DNA of 64,000 nt from Fictibacillus enclensis (GCF_001457035.1 NZ_KQ758617.1:186001-250000), one strand, 5' to 3'; numbered from the stretch's first letter, positions 16,398-25,387 are shown. Numbers and translations are program-made. Notes: generated from the letters alone by a model not told the origin.

Positions 16398-17958
16398 ATG
16401 GAAGAAAGGTTACATATTATTGTCATTCTTTTGGGTATTTCGGTGTTGGTGACGGCGCTGGCAAAAAAACTAAAAAGGCCATACCCTATTGCACTGGTTG
16501 TCGTAGGCGCTTTAATCGGTCTTATTCCCATTGAGAATTTGGAACCTATCAAAAATTTAACACAGGAAGGGGATATCTTCCAGTTTGTCATTATTTCTCT
16601 TCTCCTTCCCACGTTACTGGGAGAAGCTTCTTTGAAGTTGCCTTTTTCCCATCTGCTTGAAAATAAAGTGGCCATTGTCCTTTTGGCCCTGGTAGGTACT
16701 CTGATTACATGTGTGCTCGTGGGATTTAGTTCTTATTTATGGCTCGGCCTTGGTCTGCAGGCGGCTTTTGTATTCGGTGCCTTGATGAGTGCTACAGACC
16801 CCGTTTCAGTTCTTAGTATCTTTAAATCCATGGGCGTTAACAGAAAACTTTCTATCATTGTAGAGGGTGAAAGTTTGTTTAATGATGGAATGGCTGTCCT
16901 TTTTATTTACGATTGCTTCTGCATATCTGCCTGCTTACCTGAAAATGGGAGCGACTGGAGGACTGTACGGCTTTGGTATTTTTATAAAAGTCGCTCTTGG
17001 CGGTATTGCGATTGGAGCGGTAATGGGTTATATCTTTTCCAAGCTCACCAGCTTTTACGATGACTATCCGCTGGAAATCCTGTTTTCGGTTCTCCTTTTC
17101 TATGGAAGCTATTTGCTTTCAGAGTTTTTTGGTTTTTCAGGTGTTATTGCTGTTGTTACCAGTGGACTCATATTAGGGAACTACGGAGCCAAAATTGGTA
17201 TGAGCCCAATTACAAAGATGAATATCAACTCATTTTGGGACGTGACGTCACTTTTGGCCAATTCGATCGTTTTCTTGCTTGTCGGGCTTGAAATTGCAAA
17301 TATAAATCTTAATGACAAATGGGAAATCATAGGAATTGGAATCCTGATTGTATTAGTTTCGAGAGCCGTGGTTGTTTATGGAATGTTAATCTTTGTTAAG
17401 GATATCCCTTCCAAATGGAAACATGTGGTCAATTGGGGAGGCCTGCGTGGGTCACTGTCTATTGCGCTTGCATTAAGTTTAACCCAGGATTTTAAAGGAA
17501 GAGATGAAATCATTGTTCTTTCCTTTTCCATTGTATTCTTTTCCCTTCTTGTTCAGGGCACAACAATCAGCTATTTAATCAAGGCTTTGGGTATCCGTAA
17601 GCAGGCTCCAGCTATTCAGAAAAATGAAGTTTTGTTTACAAGCTATCATCGCTCACGCCGGGCTCTGAAACATCTTTACCGCTTACAGGATGATGCTGTC
17701 ATTACTCCTGTAACATTCAGAAAGATGAAGGAAAGCTATGAACAAACAATTAATGAAGCGAAAAATCAAATGGAAAAGCTCTTGCTCGATCATCCAGAGC
17801 TTGAGAAAGAACTGGAAGAAAAGGCGCTGGCAGAAGCATTGGCTGCCGAACATGAGGCAGTTGATATATTGGCCAGAAGACTTCTCATTTCAGAAGAACT
17901 GGCTGAAATAGAAAAAGATAAAATTCTGAACAGACTGGGAAAAAAGGATTTGGAATAA
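16398..17958 (+). pseudogene. CPA1-type Na+/H+ antiporter, interrupted by a frameshift
   Basis: Two overlapping frames together encode one NhaP/CPA1 cation:proton antiporter of about 519 residues. The first (from ATG 16398) covers the early helices and GALMSATDPVSVLSIFKSMG, whose TDP motif carries the transport Asp; it continues to GESLFNDGMAVL. The second resumes with FTIASAYLPAYLK and runs through the remaining helices to a ~115-residue cytoplasmic tail. The break is at the T5 run 16900-16904; removing one T restores an uninterrupted frame. It is either a real inactivating or phase-variable insertion, or a sequencing error. The protein would exchange Na+ for H+ across the membrane. Confidence 0.85.
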
Positions 17959-18031
17959 AACGGGCAAATGAATAAGCAAATCTAGTAAACTTCCATATAC
18001 TATTACAGCTTTGAGCAAAGGCGGTGATAGA

Positions 18032-18289
18032 GTGGATATCTTAACTTTTTTGCTTCAGTATTTGAATCAGCACTCATTATTTTTAATTCCGGCATTGCTG
18101 GTCATTGACTTTGGATTGAGGCGCGCACCTTTTCTAAAAAGGGAATACGTGTTTTGGGTGTTCCTGGGGATTTCGGTGCTCCTCTCCTTCTGGAATTTTG
18201 GAGTAAACATACATTCGTTTGTAAATGGTGTCACCAATGCAGGGGTGGTCCATTCGACATTATCATTGATAAAAAAAATCAACCTTTAG
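18032..18289 (+). CDS. Small holin-like membrane protein
   Basis: This 85-aa protein starts at GTG 18032, preceded by AAAGGCGGTGAT at 18018-18029. Three hydrophobic segments are visible (about 11-27, 38-55 and 58-75), ending with HSFVNGVTNAGVVHSTLSLIKK. The layout resembles small phage-holin-like proteins kept in Bacillus chromosomes. No endolysin or other phage gene is nearby, so a lytic role cannot be claimed. It has its own terminator 3 bp downstream. Confidence 0.65.
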   Translation: MDILTFLLQYLNQHSLFLIPALLVIDFGLRRAPFLKREYVFWVFLGISVLLSFWNFGVNIHSFVNGVTNAGVVHSTLSLIKKINL

Positions 18290-18291
18290 AA

Positions 18292-18319
18292 AATGGGCAG
18301 AAGTGTCCATTGTTTTTTT
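18292..18319 (+). terminator. Terminator of the holin-like gene
   Basis: The stem AATGGGCA / TGTCCATT (one G-T pair) with a 4-nt loop is followed by G and seven T. Confidence 0.8.
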
Positions 18320-18402
18320 GTTTTTGGCAAGAAAAAGCACAACATTGAATGGAACCTCCGGAATTTTGATATAATGGAGGATACTATGTTACGGAGGCTA
18401 AC

Positions 18403-20067
18403 ATGTTAAGTAAGCAAATCCCTAAAGACGTTGTGTTGAACCTTGGAAAAACGGTGTTGTTTCATTTTAGCAGTGAAGCGATCCAGGATGGCTATGCGCT
18501 TTATCAGAAAGGCGCTGTATATAATATAAATGTAAAAGAAGAAACGGTTGTGACCGGGCGTGTTTCGGAAGATGGGGAGCATGAGGTAAGCCTTAACCTT
18601 CACCGTTTTCTGGAGAGCAGCTGCAGATGCGGGCAACCGGAACCGTGTGCTCACATTATAGCTGTTTTCTTTCAGCTGTATGCTTCCTTTGGTCCTCCTT
18701 ATCAACTGATACTGGAATGGAAAAGCCAGCGCGGTAAACCGAAGGACCAAGAGCAGAGCAGTTTGGACCGACCGCCTATGGTAACAGAAGTCCCTCATGT
18801 TTCTGAAAAACAAGCAAAAAAGCGGATCCAAAATGTGCTTTCGGTGGAAGAATGGAAAAGTGTGTTTGATCAGCGATTTGAAGACTTTGAACGAATTAAA
18901 ATGCAGAATATGACCTTTAAAGAGCTGGAAAAGGGAGAAGGATATACATTTACGCATATTTATAGAGAATTCTATCCCGGTTTATTAAATTCTGCGACCT
19001 TTTTGGATGATGATATAGGTAAGCTGTATCGTTTCCATGCCCAGCTTGAAACATTTCTCAGACTGACGGAATATGAAAAACAATTTGGCATTCCTGATTA
19101 TTTACACTCTCACTTCCACTTGAATCTCAAACAGCTGGTGGATGGCATGTTCAAGACGGCCATGGAGATGGATGCTCTGCGCCTGAGGAGTGAGCATCTC
19201 GATTTGATTGAAGAAAGTTTACGAGAATTCCAGAATATCTTTAAGCTCCCTTCCCGATACTTTGATACCATCTTTCGGGTATTTCAGGTTGGCTGGGCGA
19301 CCATTTACCATGTGGAGAAATGGGCAGTGTCCTATGAAAAACAGCTGCTTGATGAGAAAGAAAAAGGCTCGCGGGCCCAATTCCTTGATATGGCGCTCGT
19401 TCATTTTGCCTTTCTGAGGGATGACCTGAAGGAGGCATTCAAGAGGATGGAGAGCACAGAGCAGTTTTCATCCCGCCATGCGTTAATTTGGCTTGAGCTT
19501 CTTTTCCATTGGGAAAAATGGGAAGCTCTTTTGAAATGGCTCCTTGCTCTGAAGCCTGAATTCTACCGGAAAACCAAAGATTATTACAAAGATGCTTCCG
19601 TACGGGAAGAATTTCATCAGTATATCGAGTTCTTTTGGAAGTATGCTCAGTATACAGGGGAGGAAAAAGAATATGAGGAGATGCTCGTTGATTGCCTTCC
19701 TGTCACCTTTTATGAATATAACGAGTTTTTGCATGTTCAGCAGGACTTCAAGCGGTGGGTGGAGCTTCAGCTGTTAATGGGCTATTCTCCCTCTCTGATC
19801 AATTCCGCAGATTTAAAAGATGTGGAGCAGCTGGAGATGGATGTCCTGTTGCCGATTTATCACCAATCCGTTGACCGGCTCATCCGCGAGAAAAACCGTA
19901 AATCTTACAAATTGGCCATTCGCTTTCTGAAAAAGCTGCAGTCCATTTATAAAAAATTGGATCGTTCATGGCAGTTTAATGAATATATTGAAAAGCTGTC
20001 TGCCCAATATGGACGGCTTCGTGCTTTTCAGGAAGAGCTGAGGAAAGGAAAATTCATTCATGATTGA
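18403..20067 (+). CDS. ywqB: SWIM zinc-finger protein, YwqB-like
   Basis: This 554-aa protein has a SWIM zinc finger near its N-terminus: Cys74-x-Cys76-x5-Cys82-x-His84 within SCRCGQPEPCAHI. The rest is helical, Trp- and Glu-rich, with no enzyme motif I recognise. Its stop overlaps the start of the SNF2 helicase gene by 8 bp. SWIM proteins are often partnered with SWI2/SNF2 ATPases, and B. subtilis has the same pair (ywqA and ywqB). A DNA- or protein-binding adaptor for the helicase is the likely role; the precise process is not established. Confidence 0.88.
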   Translation: MLSKQIPKDVVLNLGKTVLFHFSSEAIQDGYALYQKGAVYNINVKEETVVTGRVSEDGEHEVSLNLHRFLESSCRCGQPEPCAHIIAVFFQLYASFGPPYQLILEWKSQRGKPKDQEQSSLDRPPMVTEVPHVSEKQAKKRIQNVLSVEEWKSVFDQRFEDFERIKMQNMTFKELEKGEGYTFTHIYREFYPGLLNSATFLDDDIGKLYRFHAQLETFLRLTEYEKQFGIPDYLHSHFHLNLKQLVDGMFKTAMEMDALRLRSEHLDLIEESLREFQNIFKLPSRYFDTIFRVFQVGWATIYHVEKWAVSYEKQLLDEKEKGSRAQFLDMALVHFAFLRDDLKEAFKRMESTEQFSSRHALIWLELLFHWEKWEALLKWLLALKPEFYRKTKDYYKDASVREEFHQYIEFFWKYAQYTGEEKEYEEMLVDCLPVTFYEYNEFLHVQQDFKRWVELQLLMGYSPSLINSADLKDVEQLEMDVLLPIYHQSVDRLIREKNRKSYKLAIRFLKKLQSIYKKLDRSWQFNEYIEKLSAQYGRLRAFQEELRKGKFIHD

Positions 20068-22834
20068 TGTGACCGCCATTGTCATTCATACAAAATGGCT
20101 GGATGAAAAAAGAATGATGTTCTGGTGTGAAAAGAAGGGAAGCCGGATTCATGTCGATGATTGGATGCCGCTGTTGTTCGCATGGCATCATGAATCCTAC
20201 TACGGCACCTTTGTTGACCGGGATGATGAACAGAATATCTATGTTTCTGCTGAAGATGCCTTTCGCCTGTTCACCAATCACCCCCGATTTTTCCTGAAGA
20301 AGAGCAATTGGACGCAAGATGCTCAATCGATGATGGATGAAGCCGAATGGGTCCTTTCTTCATTGGAAGATAACGGGGTAAAGCCAAGTTTTACCGCTTG
20401 GAAGAAGGGGCTTTGGAAATGGGAAATCGAAGGCAGTTCAAGAGAGCTGTCAGATTGGGCCAATGCCGCCGTTGATGGGCTGGCGTTAACGGAACCGGAA
20501 AGGCTGGATGCGGATCCTGCCTTTTTTGACCGTTTCCCGTTTGAGCATCTTTTGGAAAAAAACGCTTTATACGAAAATCTTTCGGAAGAATCGTGGCTTG
20601 TCAAATTAGGATGGAAAAAGGATGAGAAACCGTTTGATTTGCTCTTTGAGCTGCAGGAACCTCCTGAAGATGACCGGTTTTGGAATTTACAGGTGATGCT
20701 GGAGGACAAAGAGAACGGTGAAGCCCATAAATGGAATGACGGCGAGCGACTTCCAAGAGAGAACTGGGCTGCCTACGAAGAACGGATCGGCGAGGATTTG
20801 GCGTTTGCGGGAACACTGGTGCCTTTTTTAAAAAAGAAGGATGGCTCCTTTAAACACAAACTGACCGAAAATGAAGCCTGGGATTTTTTAAATGAAAAAG
20901 GAGAATGGCTGGAAGAGGGAGGGTTTAAGATTCTCCTTCCGTCATGGTGGGAAGCACTAAAGGATCTCCAGCCTGACATTAAAGCCAAGGTGAAAAATTC
21001 GTCGGGCTATGCACCGTCCTTTTTGGGGCTGGATGCTATTGTTCAATTCGACTGGAAGGTATCGACCGGTGATATTGAATTAAGCGAAGATGAATTCATG
21101 GAGCTGGTTGACAGCAGACGTCGTCTGGTGAAAATCAAAGGCAAATGGTTTAAGCTGGATCCGGCTTTCATCCGTGAGGTCCGGCAAGTCATGAAAAGTT
21201 TCAACCGCAAGGGACTGCAGCTGAAGGATGTCCTTGAGCAGCATCTTCTTCAAAATCAAAAAAACGGCAGTCAGGAAGAGCCTTCCATGCTCCGGTATGT
21301 CAATATCGAGCTGAACAGTGATCTCTCCCGAATGGTGGAGCAGCTGTCTGAGGTAAGAGAAATTCCGATTCAGCCATTAGCTCCCGGGTTTAAAGGAAGT
21401 CTTCGTGACTATCAAAAAGTCGGCAGTTCCTGGCTGCAATTTTTAAGAAAGTTTGGCTTGGGTGGCTGTCTGGCTGACGACATGGGGCTTGGGAAAACCA
21501 TTCAGACCATCGACTACCTGCTTCATACCCGAAAAGGGAAACGAAGCGGTAAGCTCCCGGTGCTTTTGATCTGTCCCACGTCTGTTATTGGAAACTGGCA
21601 AAAAGAGCTGCAGCATTTTTCACCGAGCCTGAACGTTTTTCTTCATTATGGTTCATCGCGGGTCAGGGGAGAACACTTCATGGAGGCGATCAGGGACGCG
21701 GATGTGGTTTTAACGTCCTATACGACAGCACAGCTTGATCAGGATGAATTTCAGCCTGTGATGTGGGATGCCATTATTCTGGATGAAGCCCAAAACATCA
21801 AAAACAGTTTTACCAAACAGTCCAGGAGTATCCGGCGTTTGTCCGGACGTCATAAAATTGCGCTTACCGGAACACCTGTGGAAAACCGCCTTCTGGAGCT
21901 TTGGGCAATCTTTGACTTCCTTAATCCCGGTTACCTTGGCAGTGAAACGGCATTTCGTAAGAGGTTCGTTATTCCTGTTGAACGGGAGCATGACAATGAC
22001 CGGCTGAAGCAACTGCAAAGTCTCGTACAGCCCTTTCTGCTAAGAAGGACGAAGAAGGATCCCCACGCGTTGCTGAACCTGCCGGATAAACAGGAAATTA
22101 AAGAATACGTGCACCTTACAACTGAACAGGCAACTCTTTATGAACGGATTATTCAGGATACGTTTCAGCAGCTGGAGCAAGAGAAAGGAATGAAGAGAAG
22201 GGGATTGATTCTAGCCCTTCTTGGCAAACTGAAGCAAATTTGTGATCACCCGGTTCTCTATTTAAAAGAAGAGAAAAAAACAAGGCTTGAAGAACGATCA
22301 AGCAAATTCTCGAAACTGATGGAGCTTTTGGAGGCCATTAAGGAGAAGGATGAAGGCTGCCTGATCTTTACTCAATTTTTATTTATGGGAAATCTGATCA
22401 AGGATTACATCGAAAAGCGGTGGAATGAAGAGGTGCCTTTCCTGCATGGAGGGATTCCAAAAGCAAAACGCGATGAAATGATTGAACAATTTCAGGCCAA
22501 AAAGCATAACGTCTTCGTTCTTTCATTGAAAGCAGGCGGGACAGGGCTGAATCTTACAGAAGCCAACCATGTTATCCACTTTGACCGCTGGTGGAATCCG
22601 GCAGTGGAAAACCAGGCGACAGACCGAGCCCACCGGATCGGACAGAAAAAATTTGTGACGGTCCACAAAATGATTACGCTTGGAACGCTGGAAGAGCGCA
22701 TTGATGAAATGCTTGAAAGCAAAAAAGAATTAAGCGAAAAAGTCATCACTAGCGAAAATTGGATCACTGAACTATCCACCCAGGAATTACGGGAACTTTT
22801 TGTATTGCGAAAAGAATGGGTGGAAAAAGAATAA
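20060..22834 (+). CDS. ywqA: SNF2-family DEAD/DEAH helicase, YwqA-like
   Basis: This 924-aa SWI2/SNF2 ATPase has a long N-terminal region (about 1-440) of the bacterial SNF2-associated type. The two RecA-like lobes follow. Motif I is DDMGLGKT with Lys479, motif II is D575-E-A-Q, motif III is LTGTPVENRL, and motifs IV-VI include FLHGGIPKAKRDE, LKAGGTGLNLT and QATDRAHRIGQ. All residues for ATP hydrolysis are present, so it should translocate on duplex DNA and remodel bound proteins. It is coupled to the SWIM protein by an 8-bp overlap and ends at a bidirectional terminator. Confidence 0.95.
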   Translation: MIDVTAIVIHTKWLDEKRMMFWCEKKGSRIHVDDWMPLLFAWHHESYYGTFVDRDDEQNIYVSAEDAFRLFTNHPRFFLKKSNWTQDAQSMMDEAEWVLSSLEDNGVKPSFTAWKKGLWKWEIEGSSRELSDWANAAVDGLALTEPERLDADPAFFDRFPFEHLLEKNALYENLSEESWLVKLGWKKDEKPFDLLFELQEPPEDDRFWNLQVMLEDKENGEAHKWNDGERLPRENWAAYEERIGEDLAFAGTLVPFLKKKDGSFKHKLTENEAWDFLNEKGEWLEEGGFKILLPSWWEALKDLQPDIKAKVKNSSGYAPSFLGLDAIVQFDWKVSTGDIELSEDEFMELVDSRRRLVKIKGKWFKLDPAFIREVRQVMKSFNRKGLQLKDVLEQHLLQNQKNGSQEEPSMLRYVNIELNSDLSRMVEQLSEVREIPIQPLAPGFKGSLRDYQKVGSSWLQFLRKFGLGGCLADDMGLGKTIQTIDYLLHTRKGKRSGKLPVLLICPTSVIGNWQKELQHFSPSLNVFLHYGSSRVRGEHFMEAIRDADVVLTSYTTAQLDQDEFQPVMWDAIILDEAQNIKNSFTKQSRSIRRLSGRHKIALTGTPVENRLLELWAIFDFLNPGYLGSETAFRKRFVIPVEREHDNDRLKQLQSLVQPFLLRRTKKDPHALLNLPDKQEIKEYVHLTTEQATLYERIIQDTFQQLEQEKGMKRRGLILALLGKLKQICDHPVLYLKEEKKTRLEERSSKFSKLMELLEAIKEKDEGCLIFTQFLFMGNLIKDYIEKRWNEEVPFLHGGIPKAKRDEMIEQFQAKKHNVFVLSLKAGGTGLNLTEANHVIHFDRWWNPAVENQATDRAHRIGQKKFVTVHKMITLGTLEERIDEMLESKKELSEKVITSENWITELSTQELRELFVLRKEWVEKE

Positions 22835-22874
22835 AAAAAGAGGAGCTTACGCTGGTGTATGCTCCTCTTTTTTT
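22833..22874. terminator. Bidirectional terminator
   Basis: The 14-bp stem AAAAAAAGAGGAGC / GCTCCTCTTTTTTT with a 14-nt loop serves ywqA (plus) and the sigY-like operon (minus). Confidence 0.92.
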
Positions 22875-22878
22875 AACT

Positions 22879-23088
22879 TCACGACGACGTTCTGCGGAAT
22901 ATCCTTCTGGCAAAGATCAAATAAAAAAGAAGAGGGAGAGGACATTGAATCAGCCCCCACAGGGACCAAAACCAATAGCGGTATCCCCGTTTTCTGCCAT
23001 CAAGGAAGAGGAAGGTACTCTGGCACAGCAAAACGAAAATCAACAGGATGAGTAACCAAAGGGGCAGCCCATGAAACTCAGATGTCAT
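22879..23088 (-). CDS. yxlD: YxlD-like membrane component of SigY regulation
   Basis: This 69-aa protein has two hydrophobic segments (about 9-28 and 40-60) flanking LDGRKRGYRYWFW. The pattern 'helix, D-x-x-K/R-R-G-x-x-x-W, helix, R-R' matches my recollection of YxlD/YxlE, the small negative regulators of SigY in B. subtilis. The start overlaps the stop of the YxlC-like gene by 4 bp, so it is the third gene of the operon. I cannot separate YxlD from YxlE by reading. Confidence 0.65.
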   Translation of the reverse strand: MTSEFHGLPLWLLILLIFVLLCQSTFLFLDGRKRGYRYWFWSLWGLIQCPLPLLFYLIFARRIFRRTSS

Positions 23089-23396
23089 TCCACTTCACCT
23101 TCCTTTTTACGAGGATAGAACAGGAACAATACGGCAGCCACTAAAATCGGAACCTGCAGCAGCAAGAAGAAAACCGGAAGGCGTATGAGCATGACCGCGA
23201 CACAACATAAAATCACTGCGGCCGTCAGAGCGAAATAGAAAAGCTCCCTGATAAGCTGTTGGTGAATTCGCTTTTTTTCTTCAGCAACAAGCTGTTCAAA
23301 AAAGGCAAGGTCAGGTATTGGGGGATTTTCCCATTTTTCTAGTCTTGAAAGCTCCTCTGTGAGCTGGTGTTTAAGCTTCTCCTCGTTTTCTTTCAT
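23085..23396 (-). CDS. yxlC: YxlC-like anti-sigma component
   Basis: This 103-aa protein has a charged cytoplasmic N-terminus (about 1-45, with LTEELSRLEKWENPPIPDLAFFEQLV) followed by two membrane helices (about 47-68 and 72-93). It overlaps the sigma factor gene by 26 bp. The YxlC family has the same size and position after sigY and inhibits SigY; the PxIPDLxxFEQLV segment would be the sigma-binding part (inference). Confidence 0.75.
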   Translation of the reverse strand: MKENEEKLKHQLTEELSRLEKWENPPIPDLAFFEQLVAEEKKRIHQQLIRELFYFALTAAVILCCVAVMLIRLPVFFLLLQVPILVAAVLFLFYPRKKEGEVE

Positions 23397-23913
23397 GGTC
23401 TTCCAACTCCTCTCTGATGAATTTCACCCCGTTGTGAACCCTTGATTTCGCAGTTCCTGCCGGAATCTTCAGCATTCTGCCAATTTCGTCATACGTGTAC
23501 CCGTAATAGTGCTTCAGGATTAAGGGAATCCGGTTTTCTTCATTTAGTACGCATAAGGCATCTAGCAACTCCGACCACTCTTCGTTGCTGGCTGCTGCTT
23601 TCCATTTTAAGCTTCGGGCTTGCTTGATCTGCTCGTTGTATTTTTTCTCAGTCTTCTGTTTTCTGATCTGATCCATATACAGGTTAGAAGCAATAGAGAT
23701 CAGCCAGGAAGAGAATTTGGCTTTTTCCTCGTACAGTTCGATTTTTTGTATGCATTTAAGCATGGTTTCCTGCACAAGATCCTCAGTCACCGACCGGTTC
23801 AGGGTGATTTTTAAAAGGTAGTGAAACAAGATCGAATAATTTTGCTGCAGCAAAAGAGAAAGAGCGTTCTGGTTCCCTTTTTTTGCTTGTTTAATCAAGT
23901 CCTTTTCCTCCAT
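23371..23913 (-). CDS. sigY: ECF RNA polymerase sigma factor, SigY-like
   Basis: This 180-aa ECF sigma factor has region 2 (about 20-90, with ITLNRSVTEDLVQETMLKCIQKI and FSSWLISIASNLYMDQIRKQ) and region 4 (about 115-170, with YYGYTYDEIGRMLKIPAGTAKSRVHNGVKFIREEL as the helix-turn-helix). Length and operon order (sigma, YxlC-like, YxlD-like) match B. subtilis sigY, which responds to cell-envelope or nutrient stress. The upstream sequence TGAACG-N16-CGTC on the minus strand equals the reported SigY promoter form, so the operon is probably autoregulated. The later genes of the B. subtilis operon (yxlF/yxlG ABC transporter) are absent here. Confidence 0.88.
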   Translation of the reverse strand: MEEKDLIKQAKKGNQNALSLLLQQNYSILFHYLLKITLNRSVTEDLVQETMLKCIQKIELYEEKAKFSSWLISIASNLYMDQIRKQKTEKKYNEQIKQARSLKWKAAASNEEWSELLDALCVLNEENRIPLILKHYYGYTYDEIGRMLKIPAGTAKSRVHNGVKFIREELEDHERKRGEA

Positions 23914-23937
23914 AAATGGCTCTTTCCTCCTTGCTCC

Positions 23938-23957
23938 TTTAGATTCATGAATCTAAA
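23938..23957. repeat. 20-bp perfect palindrome in the sigY leader
   Basis: TTTAGATTCA followed by its exact complement TGAATCTAAA, with no loop. It lies just downstream of the SigY-type -10 element and upstream of the AGGAGG of the sigma gene. It may be a dimeric repressor operator or a leader hairpin. Confidence 0.6.
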
Positions 23958-23962
23958 GATAT

Positions 23963-23988
23963 GACGTGTATGGCACTCCATTCGTTCA
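23963..23988 (-). promoter_or_regulatory. SigY-type ECF promoter
   Basis: Read on the minus strand: -35 TGAACG, exactly 16 bp, then -10 CGTC. This is the known SigY autoregulatory promoter form and it sits 50-75 bp upstream of the sigY-like start at 23913. Confidence 0.8.
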
Positions 23989-24092
23989 CCAGAGCCATAA
24001 AAAAATGTAGTTCCAACTGAATGTGCTAAAATAAGAATGGTTTGATTATTGAAAAAACAATCGCGAGGTACTAATCAGAGAGGAAGATTCTA

Positions 24093-24863
24093 ATGTATTT
24101 GCCATCCTTTTCATTGATAGGAAAAACAGCGATGATTACAGGCGCCGGACGGGGAATCGGCAGGGCGCTGGCCATCGGTTTTGCGGAAGCCGGAGCAGAT
24201 GTTATTTTGGTCTCCCGTACACAGAAGGACTTGGACGAAGTGGCAGGCGTCGTTCAGGAGATGGGGAGAAAAGCGTATACGTATGCGGTCGATGTCACAC
24301 AAAAACTAGAAATACAGTCTTTGTACCATTCTCTGGATACAGACCGCATTCCTCTACATATTTTGGTTAATAATGCCGGTATGAATATCAGGAGCAAAGC
24401 ACTCGATGTGACAGAGGAAGAATGGGATACCATTATCAATACAAATCTTCGATCTGCTTTTTATTTTTCTCAGGAAGCAGGAAAGCGGATGAAGGAAGCC
24501 GGATATGGCCGAATCCTGAATATTTCCTCGGTCGGGGGCCATGTGGCATTGCGCACCGGGGTGGTTTATGCCTCTACCAAAGCCGCACTCATTCAAATGA
24601 CCAAAAACCTGGCACTTGAATGGGGAAGATTTGGAATCAACGTCAATGCAATCGGCCCCTGGTATTTCAAAACACCGCTGACCGAAAAGCTGCTTGCAGA
24701 TGAAACCTACTTTAACGATATCCTGTCCCGCACTCCGCTCAACAGAGTCGGTGAGCTGCAGGAGCTGGTTGGGCCGGCTGTTTTTCTCGCTTCGGATGCA
24801 GGTTCCTACTGTACGGGGCAAACCTTGTTCGTCGATGGCGGTATGACCGTATACGGATTTTAG
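24093..24863 (+). CDS. Short-chain dehydrogenase/reductase, gluconate 5-dehydrogenase-like
   Basis: This 256-aa classical SDR has the cofactor motif TGAGRGIG (about 17-24), NNAG (about 93-96), catalytic Ser in NISSVGG, and Tyr-x-x-x-Lys in YASTK. The C-terminal FVDGGMTVYGF is family-typical. The acidic-free, Arg-containing loop after strand 2 (VSRTQKDL) suggests NADP(H). Overall it resembles gluconate 5-dehydrogenase/KduD-type sugar-acid dehydrogenases, but the substrate cannot be fixed. It stands alone with its own terminator; AGAGAGGAAG precedes the start. Confidence 0.88.
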   Translation: MYLPSFSLIGKTAMITGAGRGIGRALAIGFAEAGADVILVSRTQKDLDEVAGVVQEMGRKAYTYAVDVTQKLEIQSLYHSLDTDRIPLHILVNNAGMNIRSKALDVTEEEWDTIINTNLRSAFYFSQEAGKRMKEAGYGRILNISSVGGHVALRTGVVYASTKAALIQMTKNLALEWGRFGINVNAIGPWYFKTPLTEKLLADETYFNDILSRTPLNRVGELQELVGPAVFLASDAGSYCTGQTLFVDGGMTVYGF

Positions 24864-24879
24864 CAGACTGAGAATCTCG

Positions 24880-24912
24880 AAACCCTGAGTATTATGGGCT
24901 CAGGGTTTTTTT
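24880..24912 (+). terminator. Terminator of the SDR gene
   Basis: The stem AAACCCTGAG / CTCAGGGTTT with a 9-nt loop is followed by a T run. Confidence 0.9.
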
Positions 24913-25015
24913 GCTTTCGAAGAAAAACAAGGAAACAATGTATAAAACATGAAGAAAGGTTAATAATGGTAGCAAATGCAACACATTTAATTGCTATTTT
25001 AGGAGGTCTTTTATC

Positions 25016-25294
25016 ATGAGAAAGCAAGATTTAGTCGACGCAGTAAAAGCGGCTACAAGTATGAATAAAAAGGAATCAACACTTGCGGTGGAAGCTGTAC
25101 TTGATGCCATCACCAATTCATTAAAGCAGGGAGAAAGTGTTCAGCTCATCGGGTTTGGAACCTTTGAAACTCGTAACCGAAACGCCCGAAAAGGACGTAA
25201 TCCTCTGACAGGCGAAGAGATTATGATTGCTGCAAGCAGTGTGCCGGCGTTCAAGCCTGGAAAGTCATTAAAAGAAGCTGTAAAAGCAGTATAA
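25016..25294 (+). CDS. hup: HU-type DNA-binding protein
   Basis: This 92-aa nucleoid protein begins [20 protein letters not shown] and has the beta-arm core [27 protein letters not shown] with the Arg-Asn-Pro tip that intercalates into DNA. Length and sequence are typical of HU (HBsu). It bends and compacts DNA as a dimer. Strong AGGAGG upstream and a strong terminator 4 bp downstream indicate an independent, well-expressed gene. Bacillus usually has one main hup; whether this is the main or an extra copy cannot be told from the window. Confidence 0.95.
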   Translation: MRKQDLVDAVKAATSMNKKESTLAVEAVLDAITNSLKQGESVQLIGFGTFETRNRNARKGRNPLTGEEIMIAASSVPAFKPGKSLKEAVKAV

Positions 25295-25297
25295 AAG

Positions 25298-25323
25298 AAC
25301 CCCCCATTCACGGGGGTTTTTTT
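25298..25323 (+). terminator. Terminator of the HU gene
   Basis: AACCCCC(C) pairs with (C)GGGGGTT around a 5-nt loop, followed by seven T. Confidence 0.92.
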
Positions 25324-25354
25324 CTTTTGTCATAAAAGAGCGATTTGTTCCTCA

Positions 25355-25387
25355 TTTTGTCGGTCGATTCATGAAGGAAAACGCCTT
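25355..25387 (+). promoter_or_regulatory. Shared promoter-like motif, copy 2
   Basis: TTTTGTC (25355-25361) precedes the 17-mer ATGAAGGAAAACGCCTT (25371-25387) by 9 bp, about 70 bp before the PAS kinase start. The identical 17-mer lies at 16248-16264. TTTGTCGGT is a 7/9 match to the Spo0A box. TAATATAA follows at about 25397 and could be a -10. Confidence 0.35.

Noticed and set aside
16860-16910. Programmed ribosomal frameshift in the antiporter gene
   Set aside because: Family members are encoded in one frame, and the T5 run lacks a typical slippery heptamer, stop codon or stimulatory structure; a one-base insertion is simpler.
18032-18289. Prophage remnant indicated by the holin-like gene
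   Set aside because: No other phage gene, integrase or attachment repeat is nearby; the protein stands alone between housekeeping genes.
24093-24863. FabG (3-oxoacyl-ACP reductase)
   Set aside because: No fatty acid synthesis neighbours, and the sequence around the N-terminus and C-terminus fits sugar-acid SDRs better; kept as a general SDR call.
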